Positions 1-8,039 of a DNA stretch of 64,000 nt are shown here, piece by piece; position 1 is the first letter of the stretch, and each line of letters starts with the position of its first letter. The position numbers and the translations under genes are program-made. Under the pieces are notes generated by a model. That model made no database searches and was not told the DNA's origin. It saw nothing but the letters and a program-made list of their open reading frames with translations. Source of the DNA: Candidatus Bipolaricaulis sibiricus. GTDB lineage: Bacteria > Bipolaricaulota > Bipolaricaulia > Bipolaricaulales > Bipolaricaulaceae. The stretch covers positions 1,294,153 to 1,358,152 of the forward strand of contig CP034928.1 in the NCBI GenBank assembly GCA_004102645.1. Direction: 5' to 3'.

Positions 1-1
1 C

Positions 2-1225
2 AATGACCGGGACCTCCCTGTACTCGTGGGGTTCGGCCTGAGTCCCCGGTACCCCGAGGCGACCCTCCGGCCATACGCGTTCATGGTCGCCGGCCTCCGG
101 GAGACGGAGCGGGATCTTCGCGACCGGGGGATCGCGCTCGTCGTTCGAATCGGCGACCCACCGGCGGTGGCCCTCGACCTCGCCCGGGACGCGGCAGGGG
201 TCGTCGTGGACCGTGGGTACCTCCGCCCTGGCCGGGCGTGGCGGGCCGCGGTCGCCGCGGGGGCACCGTGCCCCGTGATCGAGGTCGAGGGCGACGCTGT
301 GGTCCCCGTTGAGCTCGCCTACGACCGCGCCGCGTGGAGCGCAGCCGTCCTCCGGCGACGGATCGTGCCCCTCGTCGACCGGTTCCTCCAGCCCCTGGCC
401 GAGGGCGCCCCCTGCCGCCCGTCTCTCGGGCTCGACATCCCCGGCGTCGACCTCGACGACGATCGGATTCTGGACGGCCTCGACCTCGACCCGTCCGTCC
501 CCCCGGTCGACCTCCCCGCGGGCCCCACGGCGGCCCGAGCGCGGCTCGCGTTGTTTCTCGAGGAGAGCCTCCCCCGCTACGCCGATCGCCGGAGCGATCC
601 CAGCGCCAACGCGACGTCCGGCCTGAGCCCGTACCTCCACTTCGGCCAGATCTCCCCAGTCGAGGTGGCGTGGCGGGTCCGCGCCGCCGGGGGCGCGGGG
701 GCGGAGGCGTTCGTCGAGGAGCTCGTTGTGCGGCGGGAACTTGCCCTGAACTTCACCCTCTACAACGCCCACTACGACCGGTTCGAGGGCGTCCCCGCCT
801 GGGCCCGGGAGTCCCTTGCCGCCCACGCCGCCGACCCCCGCCCGGCGACCTACGACCCCGCGGCCCTCGACGGGGCGCACACCGACGACCCGGTCTGGAA
901 CGCAGCCCAACAGGAGCTCCGCTGCACCGGGACGATCCACGGCTACCTCCGGATGTACTGGGGCAAGCAGATCCTCCTCTGGACGCCCGACCCGGAGCGC
1001 GCGTTCCGCCTCGCCCTTCACCTCAACAACCGCTATGGGCTCGACGGCCGCGACCCGTCGAGCTACGCCGGGGTCGGGTGGTGCTTCGGCCTCCACGACC
1101 GGCCGTTCCCGGAGCGGCCGGTGTGGGGGAAGGTTCGTCCGATGACGCGGCGCGGGCTCGAGGCCAAGTTCGACCTCCAGCCGTACCTCGCCCGGATCGC
1201 GTCACTGGCACGCCACAAGGAGTAG
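2..1225 (+). CDS. phr: Class II CPD photolyase, 5' end cut by window edge
   Basis: Deoxyribodipyrimidine photolyase, a cytoplasmic FAD enzyme that uses light to split cyclobutane pyrimidine dimers. The frame stays open to base 2 and already reads like the class II N-terminal Rossmann region (NDRDLPVLVGFGLSPRYPEA), so the GTG at 26 is internal and the true start lies upstream; 407 residues are visible. Class II signatures are clear near the C-terminus: NNRYGLDGRDPSSYAGVGWC, then FGLHDRPFPERPVWGKVRPM, and an earlier WNAAQQEL that matches the FAD-binding helical domain. The next gene begins 3 bases after the stop, so the two may be cotranscribed. Family assignment is firm; only the start is missing. 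Confidence 0.93.
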   Translation, partial: NDRDLPVLVGFGLSPRYPEATLRPYAFMVAGLRETERDLRDRGIALVVRIGDPPAVALDLARDAAGVVVDRGYLRPGRAWRAAVAAGAPCPVIEVEGDAVVPVELAYDRAAWSAAVLRRRIVPLVDRFLQPLAEGAPCRPSLGLDIPGVDLDDDRILDGLDLDPSVPPVDLPAGPTAARARLALFLEESLPRYADRRSDPSANATSGLSPYLHFGQISPVEVAWRVRAAGGAGAEAFVEELVVRRELALNFTLYNAHYDRFEGVPAWARESLAAHAADPRPATYDPAALDGAHTDDPVWNAAQQELRCTGTIHGYLRMYWGKQILLWTPDPERAFRLALHLNNRYGLDGRDPSSYAGVGWCFGLHDRPFPERPVWGKVRPMTRRGLEAKFDLQPYLARIASLARHKE

Positions 1226-1228
1226 ACC

Positions 1229-2158
1229 ATGCGCACATCTGCCGTTGTCGTAGCCTTGATCGTTGGGCTCGGCGCCCTGGGCGCGGAGCAGCCGCTCCCC
1301 GGTCCGTTCCCGACGCGAGTGGCCGAGTTTGGGCTCGTCGACCCCAGCCGCGGCCGCCGGGTGGAGGTCGTGCTCGTCGCCCCTGAGGGACACGGACCGT
1401 TCCCGTTCGTCGCCTTCAGCCCGGGGTTCCTCCTCTCGGGCCGGGAGTACCAGTCCACCGCAGTCCTCCTCGCGTCCCACGGGATCGCAGTGGCCCTCCT
1501 CACCTACGACGTGACCCTGTTCACGGCGGACCACCGCCTGCTCGCCGGGGACCTACGGTTCGTCCTGGGAGCGCTTCCCCCTGCCGCGGCCGAACGGGGC
1601 GTGTCACTCGATCCCGAACAAATCGCGCTCGCCGGGCACTCGCTGGGGGGCAAGCTCTCGTTCCTCGTCGCCGCCGAGGTGCCTACCGTGCGAGCGGTGG
1701 CTGGTCTCGACCCGGTGGACGGAGGCGCACCAGGTACCGACGACCCCATCCGCTTTCCCCGTGCTGCAGATCGCATGGCCGAGATCACAGCCCCCAAGCT
1801 CCTCCTCGGTGCCGAGCGAGGTGGAGAGGCCCGGTTCGGGATGCCCTGCGCACCCCGCGACGCCAACTACGCGCGCCTGTTCGAACGGGCCATCTCCTCG
1901 GCGGTAGAGGTGACCCAGCTGGGGGCGGGCCACATGGACTACCTCGACAACCCGAACTGCGGGTTCGCCTGCGCGGTGTGCATCCCTGGTGCCGATCCCA
2001 CACGAACCCGCACCTCTGCGCAGTCCTACCTGGTCCTCTTCTTTCGCGCCTACCTTCTCGGGGAGCCCCAAGCCGCGGAGGCCCTGGCCCGCCAGCTCGC
2101 CGTTGACGAAGCCGCACGCTACATCGAGGTGCGGGGGGCTGTTCACCGCGAGCCGTAG
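1229..2158 (+). CDS. Secreted alpha/beta hydrolase
   Basis: A 309-residue predicted exported esterase or lipase-like alpha/beta hydrolase. Residues 1-20 form a signal peptide ending near ALGAEQ. The nucleophile elbow GHSLGG (136-141) gives catalytic Ser138; an Asp in GLDPVDGG and a His in GAGHMDY are plausible remaining triad members. The layout resembles chlorophyllase and platelet-activating-factor acetylhydrolase relatives. A Cys-rich stretch near 245-256 (CGFACAVC) could form disulfides in the exported protein. It starts 3 bases after the photolyase stop. The substrate cannot be read from sequence. Confidence 0.8.
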   Translation: MRTSAVVVALIVGLGALGAEQPLPGPFPTRVAEFGLVDPSRGRRVEVVLVAPEGHGPFPFVAFSPGFLLSGREYQSTAVLLASHGIAVALLTYDVTLFTADHRLLAGDLRFVLGALPPAAAERGVSLDPEQIALAGHSLGGKLSFLVAAEVPTVRAVAGLDPVDGGAPGTDDPIRFPRAADRMAEITAPKLLLGAERGGEARFGMPCAPRDANYARLFERAISSAVEVTQLGAGHMDYLDNPNCGFACAVCIPGADPTRTRTSAQSYLVLFFRAYLLGEPQAAEALARQLAVDEAARYIEVRGAVHREP

Positions 2159-2271
2159 CCTCGGTGACGGACAGATCTCAACTGCTGACGGCGTCGGCGA
2201 CAGCGCCCGGCCGCGCCGCCCACGTCTGGCCCCGTCGCGGGGGATATGATCGAGAGGACAGGAGGGATCCG

Positions 2272-3144
2272 ATGACCCCCCGAAGCCGTGTGACACTCGC
2301 CTTGGTTCTATCCCTGCTCTTCCTCGTCACACCGGGCCGGCGGGGAGACGCCGCCCAGGGAGACAGTCCGCCGCCGCCGGAAGGGATGTCGCTCATCCCT
2401 GCGGGGAGCTTCCTCATGGGCGACAGCCTTGGCGAGGGCAAGGCCTACGAGCTGCCGGTCCACGAGGTCTTCGTGGGCGCGTTCTTCATCGACCGGTGTG
2501 AGGTTACAAAGGCACTGTGGGACAAGGTGGCAACCTGGGCGACAGGCCGCGGGTACGACCTCCGCCCTGGGGACGGGGCCGGGCAGGGCCCCCACCACCC
2601 GGTGACCCACGTATCCTGGTACGAGGCTGTGAAGTGGGCCAACGCCCGAAGCGAGATGGAAGGGCTCACCCCCTGCTACCGCTCCGAGGGCGGCGTCTAC
2701 CGTCAGGGCGAAGCTGATCCGCAGTGTGTCTGGACCGCGAGCGGCTATCGCCTCCCGACAGAGGCGGAGTGGGAGAAGGCGGCTCGCGGAGGAGCGCCCG
2801 GTCTGCGCTACCCATGGGGAAACGACATCGACTGTGCGCACGCGAACGCGCTCGGCTGCACGGGGGCCACGACTCCCGTAGGCAGCTACGCCCCGAATGG
2901 GTACGGACTCTACGACATGGTCGGCAACGTGTCCGAGTGGTGCTGGGACTGGATGCACGGGAGCTACTACGCAACCTCACCACGGACGAACCCCACCGGC
3001 CCGTCGGTGGGCAACCTCCGCGTCTGCCGGGGAGGAGACAAAGGAGCAGCGGCGGACTGGTGTCGCATTTCGCTCCGCACGTACAACGCCCCCCACCACG
3101 AATCCGGAGCGATCGGGTTCCGCCTCGTGCGGGCTGCACCCTAG
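2272..3144 (+). CDS. Exported SUMF1/FGE-like domain protein
   Basis: A 290-residue protein of the formylglycine-generating-enzyme/sulfatase-modifying-factor family. I choose the ATG at 2272 because GGAGG lies 7 bases upstream and the translation then opens with a signal peptide (MTPRSRVTLALVLSLLFLVT). Family motifs in order are PAGSFLMGD, FFIDRCEVTKALW, HPVTHVSWYEAVKWANA, YRLPTEAEWEKAARGG, YPWGN and YDMVGNVSEWCWDW, ending with GFRLVR. Aerobic FGE uses two cysteines near the C-terminus; here the first is Ala and only the one in DWCRIS remains, so sulfatase activation is doubtful. It may be one of the many non-catalytic paralogues of this lectin-like fold. Confidence 0.85.
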   Translation: MTPRSRVTLALVLSLLFLVTPGRRGDAAQGDSPPPPEGMSLIPAGSFLMGDSLGEGKAYELPVHEVFVGAFFIDRCEVTKALWDKVATWATGRGYDLRPGDGAGQGPHHPVTHVSWYEAVKWANARSEMEGLTPCYRSEGGVYRQGEADPQCVWTASGYRLPTEAEWEKAARGGAPGLRYPWGNDIDCAHANALGCTGATTPVGSYAPNGYGLYDMVGNVSEWCWDWMHGSYYATSPRTNPTGPSVGNLRVCRGGDKGAAADWCRISLRTYNAPHHESGAIGFRLVRAAP

Positions 3145-3544
3145 CGGCCGGTCGGCAGGCACCCCCGATCGCTGTGCGCCGGCTTGCGACGCGCAGCTCC
3201 CGCCGGGCTTCTCCATCCCTGTCCGCACGGCGGTGGACCAGCGAGAGCGCCGAGGAGGCCGCGGGTCCCTGCAACGGCAACCGGCACCGGCGGCGGCACG
3301 GGCACCGTGAGCTCCCGGGAGACGAGGGCCCGAAGGCGCCAGGTTCGAGGCCCTAGATCCTGTTCTGGGGGAAGTGGTCCACGGTTCCTCTGCGATCTGA
3401 CGAGCTTAGCGGTCGGTCCCGCGCTTCCCGCGGGAGCTGGTCTTCTCCGTAGGGCCGGCGGCGGCGCCGCCCGGGCCCGCACAAGCTGCTCGCCGGCACG
3501 TACAGTTGAACTCCATCCCGCGCACGGACTTCCGACACACAACA
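3145..3544. other. Gene-free GC-rich spacer
   Basis: About 400 bases lie between the SUMF1-like gene and the terminator of the convergent Ala-rich gene. Frames here are open only because of high GC; I see no ribosome-binding site with a convincing start, no tRNA, and no repeat unit. Confidence 0.5.
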
Positions 3545-3570
3545 GAGGGGCGGGCAGATGCCCGCCCCTC
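3545..3570 (-). terminator. Hairpin terminator of the Ala-rich protein gene
   Basis: A perfect 11-bp inverted repeat, GAGGGGCGGGC and GCCCGCCCCTC, with loop AGAT sits 20 bases past the stop codon of the minus-strand gene. On the minus strand it is followed by a T/G-rich tail rather than a clean T-run, so it is a good but not classical intrinsic terminator. Confidence 0.7.
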
Positions 3571-3590
3571 GACTCCACGCAGGCTACGTG

Positions 3591-6500
3591 CTACCCGATG
3601 ATGTCTTGGTACCAGATGACGATCTTCACCTTGGCGCTCATCGTGACCGTGATCGAGTAGTACTCGCGCCTTGCGTCCCACGTACCAGTCTTCCGGGTCG
3701 GTGTCGTCGCGTCTCCCACCCACTCGTCGTAGTAGAGTGGCCCGCGGCCATACGCTCCGCCGGCGATGCGGCCGGGGAACCTCAACGTGATCGTTGAACC
3801 TGCCGTGAACGTCCCCGTGAACGGGGTCACGCGGTCCTCCGTCTCACCGCTCACCCGCACCGGTACCTTCAGCTCCTCGTAGCCCGGGGTCACCATCACC
3901 TGACGCCGCGCGTACACCTCGAGGGTGTACCCCAGCGGTCGGACGATGATCGGGCCGATGATGCCCATCTGGAGACAGGTCTCGAGCTCAACCGTCTGCT
4001 CGGCCGTCTTCGTCCGACCGGCAGCGTCGTTCGCCTGAACCCGTACCGTGACCTTTCCACCACTGGACAAGCTGGCCCGAACACCGGCCGAACCCGAGGC
4101 AGGGAAGCTTCCCATCAATGCCTGGGTTGTCCCGTTGGGATAGACAAGGCTGACCGGTCCCACGTAGATGGGCGCGGTGCCACCGCTCGCCTGCCAGTAC
4201 ACCGTGACCAGGTGGCTGTAATCCTTCTCGCACACCTTCTCCACGGCAACTCGCACAATCTGGACAGCGAGATCCGGGACGCGCGTGGCCACCGGCGTTC
4301 GCAGCGAGACCGAGTACCTGAACAGCTCGCAGTTGCGGGCGTCGAATAGGCCAAACAGAACCTCGTAGTTCGCTCCCGCCGTGGGCAGGGTCCCCGTGAG
4401 AATGCCCACTCCGTTGGTCAGATCTAGGTTCAGAGCCGCCCCACTCGGCAGGTTCGACGAAATCGTTGTCACCCGGGCGATCCCCGCCGACCGGAACCGC
4501 GACAGATCGGCGCTCGGAATGGCCTTCGTCGTCAACAGGTGCAGCCCAGTGTTGACCTCGCCGAAATCCCACTTCAGGCCCGTGAGCTGTGGACACTGCG
4601 TTGTCGTCACGGTGTAGACGCTGATCGTGAGCCGGATCACCGGGCACTTGTTTCGGTCGAGCAGGTTGTAGACGATCGTCCACCGCCCTCCGTCCCGCGG
4701 CACCGTTCCCTGAAGCCGCCCCTGCCGTGAGCCCAGGATCAGCTCGAAGCTGAGCCCAGCAGGGAGGGTCGAGCTGACCCGTGCTGCATCGACCACGCCC
4801 AGTGACGCGATCGCGCTCGTCAGGTCGGCCGGGAAAGACTTCGTCGTGTTGACGCTGCTCCCGGCGGTGACCTGACCGAAGTCCCACGCCACCTCACGGG
4901 TCGCGGGACAGCCTGGGGTGGTCGGGGCTGTCGGCACGTACTGCTCACACGTGGGCTGGAGGCAGTTCGGATCGATGAACGTTCGGATGTTGGCCTCGAT
5001 GTTGGGTACGACCTCCACCGACGTGGACGCCGTGGCTGCAGCGCCCGCGCAGGCCTGAGCCATCGCCTGAGCCTGGGCCAGCGCTTCTGCGCACGCATCA
5101 GCGAACGCTGCCGCGCGGACGCGGGCTTCGGCAGCCGCCGTCGCACTGGCCTCCGCTCGGGCCAGCGCCACCGCGCACGCTTGAGCCGAGGCATAGGCCT
5201 CCGCCTCGGCCGTCGCGAGAGCCCGTACGCACGCTTGGGCCGACGCCTGAGCCCCGGCAAACGCCGTGGCCGATGCATACGCCGCCGCTGCCGCCCTCGC
5301 CAGGGCCGTCGCGGCTGCCTGGACGTGCACCGCAACGTGTGCCTCGGCCTGAGCCTGTGCCAACGCTGCTGCCCGGGCATGGGCCAACGCCTCTGCCTGG
5401 GCGCTCGCGTAGACCTCCACACACGCCACCGCCTGGACGTACGCCGACACCGCGGCCTCCGCGGCCGCATAGGCCGCCGCATGCGCCTGGGTGATCGCCT
5501 CCGCCATCGCGGCCACACCGACGGCGACCTGAGCCTCGGCTTGCGCCTGCGCTGCAACGCACGCGCTCGCCGACGCCTGAGCCTCCGCGGTCGCTTGCGC
5601 CACCGCCTGCACGCCGGCCTGAGCCGCCGCCTGGGCCGCAGCGTACGCACTCGCTGCCGCCTCCGCGGCCGCTTGGGCCTGCACCGCCGCCTGGGCGCAC
5701 GCCTGAGCGCGGGCGAGCACCGCTGCCGCTGCGAATCCTTCCGCCTGGGCATAGGCCTGGGCATAGGCCGTACTTCCGAAGGTACCCGCTGCCGACGCCG
5801 ATGCTTGGGCCGACGCCGACGCCGCACTCACCGCAGCCGCTACCGCATTCGCTTCAGCCTGCGCCGTTGCGGCTGCTGCGGCTGCAGCCGCGGCTTGGGC
5901 TTGGGCCTGAGCGACGGCTGCCGCCACCGCTGTGCTCATCGCACTTGCCGCTGACTGCGCCTTCGCATAGGCACTCGCTGCCGCCGACGCACTCGCCTCG
6001 GCCGTGGCCTTGGCCGCCGCTACCGCGCTCGCCATCGCCTTCGCCGATGCGTCGGCCCGCGCGCACGCCTGAGCGCACGCTGCCGCTTGAGCTTCGGCCT
6101 TCGCCTTCGCCGTGGCGATCGCCTGGGCCATGGCGCTCGCCGAAGCCTGTGCCGTAGCGCACGCGCTCGCAATCGCCCTTCCCTCCGCCTCGGCGCTCGC
6201 CTTCGCGGATGCGATGGCCTTCGCAACGGCCGCCGCCACTGCCTGAGCCTCGGCGTACGCCGCGGCACACGCCTGAGCTTGCGCCTGAGCAGATGAGTAG
6301 GCCACGGCCATCGCACTTGCCGCGGCCTTGGCCTCCGCTTCGGCCTTGGCTCGTGCCTGGGCCACCGCCTGGGCAGCAGCCTGAGCCTGCCCGTAGGCAA
6401 ACGCACACGCCGCAGCCTGGGCCTCCGCGCGGGCCTGAGCTGCCGCGGCCGCCTCAGCCTGGGCCAACGCCCACGCCTCAGCCCGCGCCGTGGCCTGGGC

Positions 6501-7433
6501 GGCAGCCTGAGCCGCCGCGCTCGCCTTGGCCACGGCGGTCACCACCGCTTCCACAGTGCCGCCGATCTCGCCCACCACCGTGACACATGGCAGCACGTCC
6601 CGGATGCGCTGGTTCACGACCTGCGCCGTATCCCGTGCCTGGGAGTACGCCTGCGCCGATGCCGCTGCCTGCGCCTTCGCGTACGCATTGGCACTGGCCA
6701 CCGCCTTGGCGAACGCCGAAGCTTGGGCCGCGGCCTCCGCGCACGCTGCGGCCTCCGCCCGTGCAGCGGCCACCGCAGCTGCTGCAGCCTGAGCCTGGGC
6801 ATATGCGGCCGCCTCCGCCCTCGCCAGCGCCTCGGCCGTCGCTTTGGCGTACGCCTGGACGTCGGCCGATGCTGCCGCACAGGCGGCCGCGCTGGCCTCC
6901 GCCTCCGCCACGGCCACTGCGCACGCTTTGACAATCGCTGCCACGGCCGCGGCAGCCTCTGCGTCCGCCGCCGCACACGCCTGGGCCGAAGCTTGGGCCT
7001 CCGCCTGGGCACTGGCGCATGCTGTCGCGAACGCCTGGGCCGAGGCCTGGGCCTTCGCCGCGGCAGCTGCGCATGCCTGAGCCGACGCTTGGGCCTGCGC
7101 ACTCGCCGCCGCGCACGCCGCGGCCATCGCCTTGGCCTCTGCCTCGGCGCGCGCCGCGGCCTGGGCAACCGCTTGGGCCGCGGCCTGAGCCTGAGCACTC
7201 GCTGCAGAAGCTGCGTTGAGGAGTGTGGCTACACTGAGCTCATCCAGGAGCTTCTGGGCCGAGGCAGCCACAGCCTGGGCTTGAGCAGCGGCCTTCGCCG
7301 CCGCCGCGGCCTGCGCTTGCGCCAGCGCCGCGACGTCCTGGAGGAACGGCTGATGGGTGGTCTGTCCGAGAGCTGGAATGAAGACCCCGGCTAGGAGACA
7401 GGCCACGACGAAGAACTTTCCCGTTCTCGCCAT
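3591..7433 (-). CDS. Giant secreted alternating-alanine protein with C-terminal Ig-like domains
   Basis: A 1280-residue protein I cannot assign to a named family. Residues 1-23 are a signal peptide ending in ALG. From about residue 36 to 804 nearly every even-numbered residue is Ala, giving a near-continuous (X-A)n chain; X is Gln, Glu, Ser, Ala, Lys, Arg, Thr and, at spaced intervals, Cys, Tyr, Phe, Val, Ile, Leu or Met. The chain is broken only near 60-75, 267-299 and 549-556. After about 805 come a Cys-containing linker and two homologous domains of about 105 residues (WDFGQV near 850 and WDFGEV about 105 residues later), then more beta-rich sequence, perhaps Ig- or PKD-like. A strong Shine-Dalgarno (AAGGAGGTGG) precedes the ATG. 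A structural fibre, stalk or cell-surface spacer is likely; this is inference. Confidence 0.85.
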   Translation of the reverse strand: MARTGKFFVVACLLAGVFIPALGQTTHQPFLQDVAALAQAQAAAAAKAAAQAQAVAASAQKLLDELSVATLLNAASAASAQAQAAAQAVAQAAARAEAEAKAMAAACAAASAQAQASAQACAAAAAKAQASAQAFATACASAQAEAQASAQACAAADAEAAAAVAAIVKACAVAVAEAEASAAACAAASADVQAYAKATAEALARAEAAAYAQAQAAAAAVAAARAEAAACAEAAAQASAFAKAVASANAYAKAQAAASAQAYSQARDTAQVVNQRIRDVLPCVTVVGEIGGTVEAVVTAVAKASAAAQAAAQATARAEAWALAQAEAAAAAQARAEAQAAACAFAYGQAQAAAQAVAQARAKAEAEAKAAASAMAVAYSSAQAQAQACAAAYAEAQAVAAAVAKAIASAKASAEAEGRAIASACATAQASASAMAQAIATAKAKAEAQAAACAQACARADASAKAMASAVAAAKATAEASASAAASAYAKAQSAASAMSTAVAAAVAQAQAQAAAAAAAAATAQAEANAVAAAVSAASASAQASASAAGTFGSTAYAQAYAQAEGFAAAAVLARAQACAQAAVQAQAAAEAAASAYAAAQAAAQAGVQAVAQATAEAQASASACVAAQAQAEAQVAVGVAAMAEAITQAHAAAYAAAEAAVSAYVQAVACVEVYASAQAEALAHARAAALAQAQAEAHVAVHVQAAATALARAAAAAYASATAFAGAQASAQACVRALATAEAEAYASAQACAVALARAEASATAAAEARVRAAAFADACAEALAQAQAMAQACAGAAATASTSVEVVPNIEANIRTFIDPNCLQPTCEQYVPTAPTTPGCPATREVAWDFGQVTAGSSVNTTKSFPADLTSAIASLGVVDAARVSSTLPAGLSFELILGSRQGRLQGTVPRDGGRWTIVYNLLDRNKCPVIRLTISVYTVTTTQCPQLTGLKWDFGEVNTGLHLLTTKAIPSADLSRFRSAGIARVTTISSNLPSGAALNLDLTNGVGILTGTLPTAGANYEVLFGLFDARNCELFRYSVSLRTPVATRVPDLAVQIVRVAVEKVCEKDYSHLVTVYWQASGGTAPIYVGPVSLVYPNGTTQALMGSFPASGSAGVRASLSSGGKVTVRVQANDAAGRTKTAEQTVELETCLQMGIIGPIIVRPLGYTLEVYARRQVMVTPGYEELKVPVRVSGETEDRVTPFTGTFTAGSTITLRFPGRIAGGAYGRGPLYYDEWVGDATTPTRKTGTWDARREYYSITVTMSAKVKIVIWYQDIIG

Positions 7434-7446
7434 GCCCTACCACCTC

Positions 7447-7465
7447 CTTCCCCCGACGGGGGAAG
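7447..7465 (-). promoter_or_regulatory. Leader hairpin touching the ribosome-binding site
   Basis: Perfect inverted repeat CTTCCCCC-GAC-GGGGGAAG in the leader of the Ala-rich gene. On the minus strand its 3' arm runs directly into the GGAGGTGG ribosome-binding site, so folding could limit ribosome access. A possible -10 box (TATAGT, 7472-7477 on the minus strand) lies just upstream, but I find no well-spaced -35. Confidence 0.4.
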
Positions 7466-7649
7466 ACATTCACTATACACCTTTCGGGGTGATGAGGTGT
7501 CACCCAAGGTAAGACCAGTCCTCTTCCATTCTCATCGTGATTTGCGTCGCACTGGACCACCGAGACCGCCCGGGAACAGCGTGCCGCGGGGGCGCGACGC
7601 ATCCCCACCGCCCCTTGCCCGGGTACCATCCCCACGGAGGTGATTCCCG

Positions 7650-7988
7650 ATGAAGCTCACCGGGTACCGGTTCGGCCGGGTTGAAGCCAATGGCCTGGTG
7701 TACGAGCACGACCTTATCGTCACTCCGACGGAGGTGCGGGAGTGGCGACGCCGGGAGGGCCACCGCGTCCACCCCGAGGACCTCGCCCCCGCGCTGGCTG
7801 CCCAACCCCAGGTCATCGTCATCGGGACTGGCTTCTCCGGCCTCCTCCACCTGACGCCGGAGGCGGAGCAGGCCCTGACGGACCGGCGGGTGGAGCTGGT
7901 GGTCGAGCGGACTGGCCTCGCCGTGGAGGCCTACAACGAGCTTGCCCCCTCGCGCCGGGCGTGCGCCCTCCTCCACCTCACCTGCTAG
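7650..7988 (+). CDS. Mth938-like (DUF498) domain protein
   Basis: A 112-residue protein of the Mth938/NDUFAF3 fold family. Family features are visible: an N-terminal FGRVEANGLVYEHDLIVTP stretch, the central VIVIGTGFSGLL, TPEAEQALTDRRVELVVERT, AVEAYNEL, and a terminal LLHLTC. The length is normal for the stand-alone bacterial form. GGAGGTGATTCCCG provides a strong ribosome-binding site before the ATG. Function in bacteria is not established; eukaryotic relatives assist complex I assembly. The gene is divergent from the Ala-rich protein gene and 51 bases before an M42 peptidase, so it may share transcription with the latter. Confidence 0.8.
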   Translation: MKLTGYRFGRVEANGLVYEHDLIVTPTEVREWRRREGHRVHPEDLAPALAAQPQVIVIGTGFSGLLHLTPEAEQALTDRRVELVVERTGLAVEAYNELAPSRRACALLHLTC

Positions 7989-8039
7989 ACGATCCCCGAC
8001 CGGCTAGACTCGTCCATCTTGTGCAGCGAAGGAGCGAGG

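Noticed and set aside
334-1386. 350-codon Arg/Pro-rich frame inside the photolyase
   Set aside because: Off-frame translation of a GC-rich gene; the composition is not protein-like.
5000-7200. CRISPR or DNA tandem repeat
   Set aside because: The periodicity is a codon pattern with variable alternate codons; there are no identical direct repeats with spacers.
3700-7400. Many long plus-strand and other-frame ORFs opposite the Ala-rich gene (for example 5181-5954 and 6723-7394)
   Set aside because: They mirror the GCN-every-second-codon pattern; their compositions (Arg/Leu/Gly- or Pro/Arg-rich) are shadow-like and they lack ribosome-binding sites.
7472-7503. Complete promoter for the Ala-rich gene
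   Set aside because: A TATAGT box is present, but the only -35-like word (GTGACA) is 20 bases away, so only the -10 is mentioned.
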